Shown piece by piece: positions 59,576 through 64,000 of a stretch of 64,000 bases of DNA. Within the stretch, counting starts at the first letter, position 1, and every line of letters begins with the position of its first letter. The stretch is taken from positions 1 through 64,000 of the forward strand of contig OZ176059.1 in assembly GCA_964247055.1 (NCBI GenBank). The letters are read 5' to 3'. A program made the translations under genes and the position numbers. The notes under the pieces are model-generated. The model was given only the letters and a program-made list of their open reading frames with translations. It was not told the DNA's origin and ran no database searches. This DNA comes from Paragordius varius. Taxonomy: Eukaryota > Nematomorpha.

Positions 59576-60892
59576 ATGTCGCTAATATCCATTGCTATAG
59601 CTTTACTCCTATTTATACAGGCCATTGACGAGATTAAAAGTAGTGATTCAGGAATTGCCTATAACAATCGAAATCGGCGTCAGAGCGATGATGAGGAAAG
59701 CTCCACAGATGAACCAGTATGAATATTTTTACAAAATATTTTTGTCCTTTACTTTTCCTTTTGTCTCTATAATTTTGATGTATAATCAATAACTTTTCTT
59801 CGGTTGCCCTCATAATGAACTTTGTAGACGGTATACAGCCAAATCTTGAACTGATAATCATACTCTTTTATAATAATTTATATAAAATTTTAAATTTTTG
59901 GATAGCAAAAGTTGCCGGTTGGTATTTCTAATTTATTTAATATTAATATTAATTATTAAAAAACCAATTTTTCGTTTCGAAATTTTTTCTATTTAACCAT
60001 ATTATTCAATTATAAATGTTTTAAACAAAAAATCGTAATCAAAAAACTTATATATTTTGAATTACATATTAAAACATTGATGAATTTTTTAGAACATAAA
60101 GATACCCGGTTTCTAGAATCAAAAGTAATTTTTTTTAAAAGTTTGGTCAAATCAAGAGAATAGGTAAAAAACATTAAAATATTAATGATACACGGTTTGA
60201 TAGATAAAAGTTAAAAGCAATCTAAAAAAGTTGAAAGTCCAATTTGCAATATTTAGGGAGCAACTTGAAAAGTTAAAGAACCAACTAGAAGTGTGGAGCA
60301 ACACCCGCGAATGTTCAAGGACCAAAGCGAAGTAGAGGCAAATCTTGAAGTGCAAACGGTATGAAAAATAGATATGTTTAGACAGTAAATTATTTATTGC
60401 GTTTTCTCATTATTTGAAACTCTAATATCATTAAATGATATTGCCTTATGATATTATTTATATAAAATCCATCAACTCAAATTTCCCGCAAATATTTTAG
60501 AATCCCTAAACATATCCAATCCCCTTTATATCTAACAAAAATTTGTGATCGATATTTTTTAAATACTCAAAAAGGTTACCCAATTCAAATATTGGTTCTC
60601 CATTAATGATTATATTAATAAAATTATTGATTACTTCGCAGCCCCTTTGTTTTACAATTTTTACAATGAAACATTTTGCAAAGGTTTTTTTATAATAATA
60701 ACATTTGCTTTTTATTTATATATGGTTAAAATCGGTTTATGCCCACGTGTCATGTTTTCTAACTTAAATGTTTTTCCATAACAAATAAAGTGTAATATTG
60801 AATTATTTTTTAAACATATTTATATATTTTAGGAACATCAATTTATTTTTGTCGATTTTCGAAATGATTTAAATTCCATGTTTATGTTATAG
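59576..60892 (+). CDS. Small secreted acidic peptide gene
   Basis: The first exon 59576-59716 encodes a strong signal peptide, MSLISIAIALLLFIQA, then a hydrophilic acidic region (SSDSGIAYNNRNRRQSDDEE) with a basic NRNRR motif that could be a processing site. It either stops at TGA (59720-59722) after ...DEPV or splices at CCA|GTATGA (phase 0). A possible second exon 60833-60892 (acceptor TATATTTTAG; EHQFIFVDFRNDLNSMFML, stop) is in frame, with a fold-back element in the intron. The signal peptide is convincing; the second exon is speculative. No homologue is recognised. Confidence 0.5.
59890..60362. mobile_element. Old fold-back element, CAAGTTGGTCC family
   Basis: The inner blocks match 27480-27835 (AAACCAATTTTTCGTTTC, AAAACTTATATATTTTGA, CGGTTTCTAGAATCAAAAG, TTTGATAGATAAAAGTTAAA). 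The right arm has diverged units (GACCAAAGCGAAG, TCTTGAAGTGCAAACGGTAT). The left arm is eroded. Confidence 0.65.
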
Positions 60893-61213
60893 CGTTGAAA
60901 AAAAGCACAAGGTGATCAAAAACGCGTTAATTTTAATGTTCAGAGGGAGTTTGTTAAATAAAAAGGTGAATACTATTAAAAAAGTAATAAATTATTAATA
61001 ACTTTTTTCGGATTGTAATGTCTTTAACTTATACATGCTATATATAATTACTACCGTTAAAAATAGATATTATTTTATTTTATAATAATAAATTTTACGT
61101 CATTGACGGTGAGAGAGATTGATTAATATTATTTATGAATTAGCATATTTACCTGATATCTTTTATAGAACAAAATAAGTCAATTTCTCCAGTTTAAATT
61201 AATCAGAAATATT
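60370..61213. other. AT-rich stretch upstream of the GPCR
   Basis: Contains only the possible exon at 60833-60892. A TATATATAATT lies near 61038, about 175 bases before the GPCR start, and could be its TATA box. Confidence 0.4.
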
Positions 61214-62460
61214 ATGGTAGTCAAGTCATATTCATTTAATCAAAATAATTCATGTTTGGAGACACAATGTTTAGTTATACAGTGTTCGAACGAAATTCCT
61301 TCCTGGCAATTGGAAATGCCAATTTCCCAATTCGATACTTTCTTACAAGTGGTAATTTGGCCGATCCTCTCCATAGCCGGCATCTTGGGGAATGCTTTTG
61401 ACCTCATAATATTACGACGAATAAGAAGACATATGACATTTCCAGCTAGTCAGTCGTATTATTATTATTTGACAAGTCTGATTTGGATCAATTTTTGGAA
61501 TTCAATCCTGAGTGTCGTGCATGAAATGCGTCAGATATGTATGAAAATTAAGGATTCTCCATTTGTTGCTAATCCTAACCTTCTTAAAAGCCTTTATGTA
61601 GCACTAATGTTATCTAATGGCTTGGAAGTTGGAGGAACAATAGTTTTAGCATTCATGTTAAGGGACCAGTATGTCTCGTTGGTCCATCCTTTACAACAAT
61701 ACAAACAATACTGTGCAAAATATAGGCTAATTAAGCTCTCTATTCCATGGATAAGTTGTATACTAGCTATCGCCTTTTCATTTACTGCCTTTTTTTGGTA
61801 TAACGTAGAAAAATGTTGGAAATTTAATTGCCCATTTTTAAATGTTACGCAAGACAATTACTTTTATCTTTTATCAAGCGATTTGAAGGAAAACACAGTA
61901 ACAAGCGAAAAGATATATTACTTTGATCGTGAAATATTTGTACTGTATTGGGTAGGTTATTATGATATAATTCGTATGACCCTTTTCTCTATTCTTCCCA
62001 CTTTGATAATCCTGTTTTATGGCATAAAACTAACGTATCTGATAGGGTTAGTGAGACAGGACTCAAATACTCGTAAAAAATATCTTGGCTTGCATTTTAA
62101 GTTTAAAACTATGGAAACTATACAAATTTATACTATAAATGTGAATGAATCTGTTAGAAAAACTACCTCTGTCAAAATAGCTTAACTAAAGAAGCGAGGA
62201 GATTATCAACACTCAATAAAAATGATAAATTGCCAACAGAGCCATTAATAAGAGATTTATCGAACCTTATTTTCATCATATCTTATTGCATCTGTCAATT
62301 GCCAAACGTAATAATGATAACAGCTCGCGAACAAATACAAAATCCTACACTAATTTTGGTTTCGGACACGTCTGTTCTAATGCTTCACACTATGATAGTA
62401 TTTGTTTACATGTTTTGCGACAAAAATTTTCATAAATATTTCCCGCACTGTAAACTTTGA
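61214..62460 (+). CDS. Class A (rhodopsin-type) GPCR, single exon, one frameshift
   Basis: A plasma-membrane G-protein-coupled receptor. The first frame (61214-62185, 323 codons) carries TM1 at about residues 43-67 with the GN motif (N60), TM2 80-103, TM3 124-150 followed by RDQYVSLVHPL (a DRY variant with the usual HPL), TM4 172-196, cysteines at 201 and 206 in the second extracellular loop, and TM5 248-276 with P262. N-glycosylation sites lie at N11 and N209. A +1-type frame change somewhere in 62158-62185 leads into the second frame (to 62460): KEARRLSTLNK, TM6 with CQLP in place of CWxP, and TM7 VLMLHTMIVFVYMF with no NPxxY, then FHKYF. TM7 ends close to the stop, so the C tail is short. 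It looks most like invertebrate peptide (FMRFamide-like) receptors. Either a young pseudogene or a sequencing indel. Confidence 0.8.
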
Positions 62461-62519
62461 TATAAACTGGAATTTAACAAAATAAAATAAATATAGTATT
62501 GCTTCTGAAATTTGATGTG

Positions 62520-63226
62520 ATAACATTTAACATCAGTTCCTATCATCCATATTTGAACTGAATGGTGGAACGAGTGAGACATACCCTCAAAACACATTAT
62601 CAGGTAGGAGATGACTGTGACTTTCAATCAAAAAATATATAACACCCTTTGGGGATACCGCATTAACATAAACAGTGCTACAAATACATGTCCCGCACAA
62701 CTTTTATAAAACAAACTACGCCCCCAATCTAATCACATGCAAAAACAGACTTCTTAAACGATGTACAAGCGAATCACGAATACCATAAAAACGAAAAAGT
62801 ATATATAAAAAATGAACTAGCGAATGGTTGGCGAGAAGGAATTGTAAATAAACGACTCGGGTTACTCTCATATAATACGAGATGGTAACAAATCATCGGA
62901 AAACGCCGATCAACTGACACCAAGGGAAAGAGGTGAAAGAATGATGGGAAAGACAACTTCGTCCAAAGAAAACCATCATCGCACGACCTATGTGTCAGGT
63001 ACCCTACTGCCACGACCGAGACCCGACCTTACCTCGGCCCCAACTCTCGAAACCCATCATTGAGTTGCCATCCCAACAAACACCCATTATAGCACCTACC
63101 ACTGACACTCATACAGAACAGCGATACCCTACACGAATCCGACACCCACCACATAGATATCAAGGACAGGGAAAGAATTATGTTAAGTTAGATCATACTT
63201 TCGTGGACACAAACGCACCTATATAA
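62520..63226 (+). mobile_element. Ty3/gypsy-type LTR-element fragment, broken fossil
   Basis: Resembles the last third of the element at 41240-44063: an integrase core end, a VYIKNEL...GWR block of the integrase C-terminal region, and a closing region rich in Pro and Arg. No LTRs are recognised. It is a truncated, several-times-broken relic starting about 60 bases after the GPCR stop. Confidence 0.65.
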
Positions 63227-63229
63227 TTG

Positions 63230-64000
63230 CAAACAATTATAACTCTTTGTGATACACCCAGTGAATGTTAATTGTAGCTTCAAGCAAAATAGTTAGTATA
63301 TAATTCAAGTTATGTTATATTGCACACATATCAGTGGCGCTACGGGGAGCTAGGGGGAGCGATGCGGGGGGCCCAAGGCGAAACAGGGGCCCTTTTTTAT
63401 ATTTTATATTTAATTTGGGGCAAAATTTATTACCTTTTTTTATTTACAGATATGTAAGTAATGATTGCCTGATTGTAAGTATACAGGCAAAGAATAAAGA
63501 GAATAATTATTGATCGAAAGGAAGAAAAAGCGAAAAAATGCATTTATATCATTAATTCAATAAGCGGTTTTATTATGAGTTAACAATTAATAAACACCTT
63601 CAAATTCTCTCCAGTTAACACCTTAAAAAAGTTAAAATAGTTAAAAAATAAATAAATGGGTATAGATATTAACACCAAAAATTAAGTGAAGCTTATAAAT
63701 CTTCAAGCCCGAAATTATTTTTATCGGTTCATGTAGTTTTAATATTATTGAGTTAAAGGAAGAAAGAGTGAAAAATGCATTTTTTCACTATATTTTAAAT
63801 TTTAGCCATAATGATATTGTTTGTTCTTATATTAATTTCTGGCAGTTTTAACACTTGGATACAACACATTCATTTTAGTCCTTCGATTCAAATTGGGGTA
63901 GTTAAATACCCCAGGCCTGTTTAAAATTAAATTTTTTAAAGTATATGGAAGGAATTGATACCATTGCAAAATTTTGCACTTATATAACATTAATAAACCG
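63230..64000. other. AT-rich end of the window
   Basis: Apart from the hAT-like fragment at 63333-63545, nothing is recognised. Confidence 0.45.
63333..63545 (+). mobile_element. hAT-like GGGCCC-rich element fragment
   Basis: Starts CAGTGGCGCTACGGGGAGCT, then GGGGGGCCCAAGGCGAAACA and GGGGCCC. It matches the reverse of 23612-23835 in block order. The right end is not recognised. Confidence 0.6.

Overview
The window is the left end of a eukaryotic, almost certainly animal, chromosome. It opens with 74 bases of CCCTAA telomere repeat, a scrambled 226-base patch, and then about 455 uninterrupted CCCTAA units (301-3031). The rest is very AT-rich, gene-poor and packed with transposable elements. 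TTAGGG-type telomeres, spliced genes with TATA boxes, AATAAA signals, a rhodopsin-type GPCR, a tRNA-derived SINE and several animal hAT, LINE and Ty3 families all point to a metazoan. Secreted-protein genes built from tiny exons in one splice phase recall the micro-exon genes of parasitic flatworms, so a flatworm is a reasonable but unproven guess.

Most real genes escape a long-ORF search because their exons are 9-70 bases long. By pairing splice sites and checking reading phase I find the following. Minus strand: a gene with five 21-base exons and one of 15 (7917-9541); a gene of about ten exons, all phase 1, including two of 12 bases (13638-16503); exons of a further gene (19731-21462); a secreted two-FN3-domain gene of six exons carrying one in-frame TGA (34286-35989); and a secreted multi-exon gene with repeated W-D...C modules (46979-51249). 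Plus strand: a signal-peptide first exon and two small exons (23460-24761), a small two-exon 3' end (58935-59106), another signal-peptide first exon (59576), and a single-exon class A GPCR split by one frameshift (61214-62460). All exon models come from eye inspection of splice sites and phase, with no transcript evidence.

Mobile DNA layout: a mariner-type MITE family with CAGT...ACTG ends occurs about ten times, often inside the introns of the small-exon genes. A fold-back family has minisatellite arms; several different arm sequences share the same ACCATTT...AAATGGT ends (17.2, 27.2, 29.6, 48.6-50.0, 52.1-53.5 and 60.0 kb), two of them forming palindromes of about 1.4 kb. hAT elements lie at 22.5, 31.6-34.0, 39.0-40.8, 49.1-49.4 and 56.8-58.3 kb. 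Non-LTR retrotransposon pieces lie at 7.1, 37.0, 37.7-38.4, 40.9-45.8 and 55.2-58.6 kb. Old Ty3-type LTR-element fossils lie at 41.24-44.06 kb (inserted in a LINE) and 62.5-63.2 kb.

The genes have no operon logic. The unifying theme is a subtelomeric array of small secreted or surface proteins with modular, phase-symmetric exons, sitting in fast-changing repeat-rich DNA.
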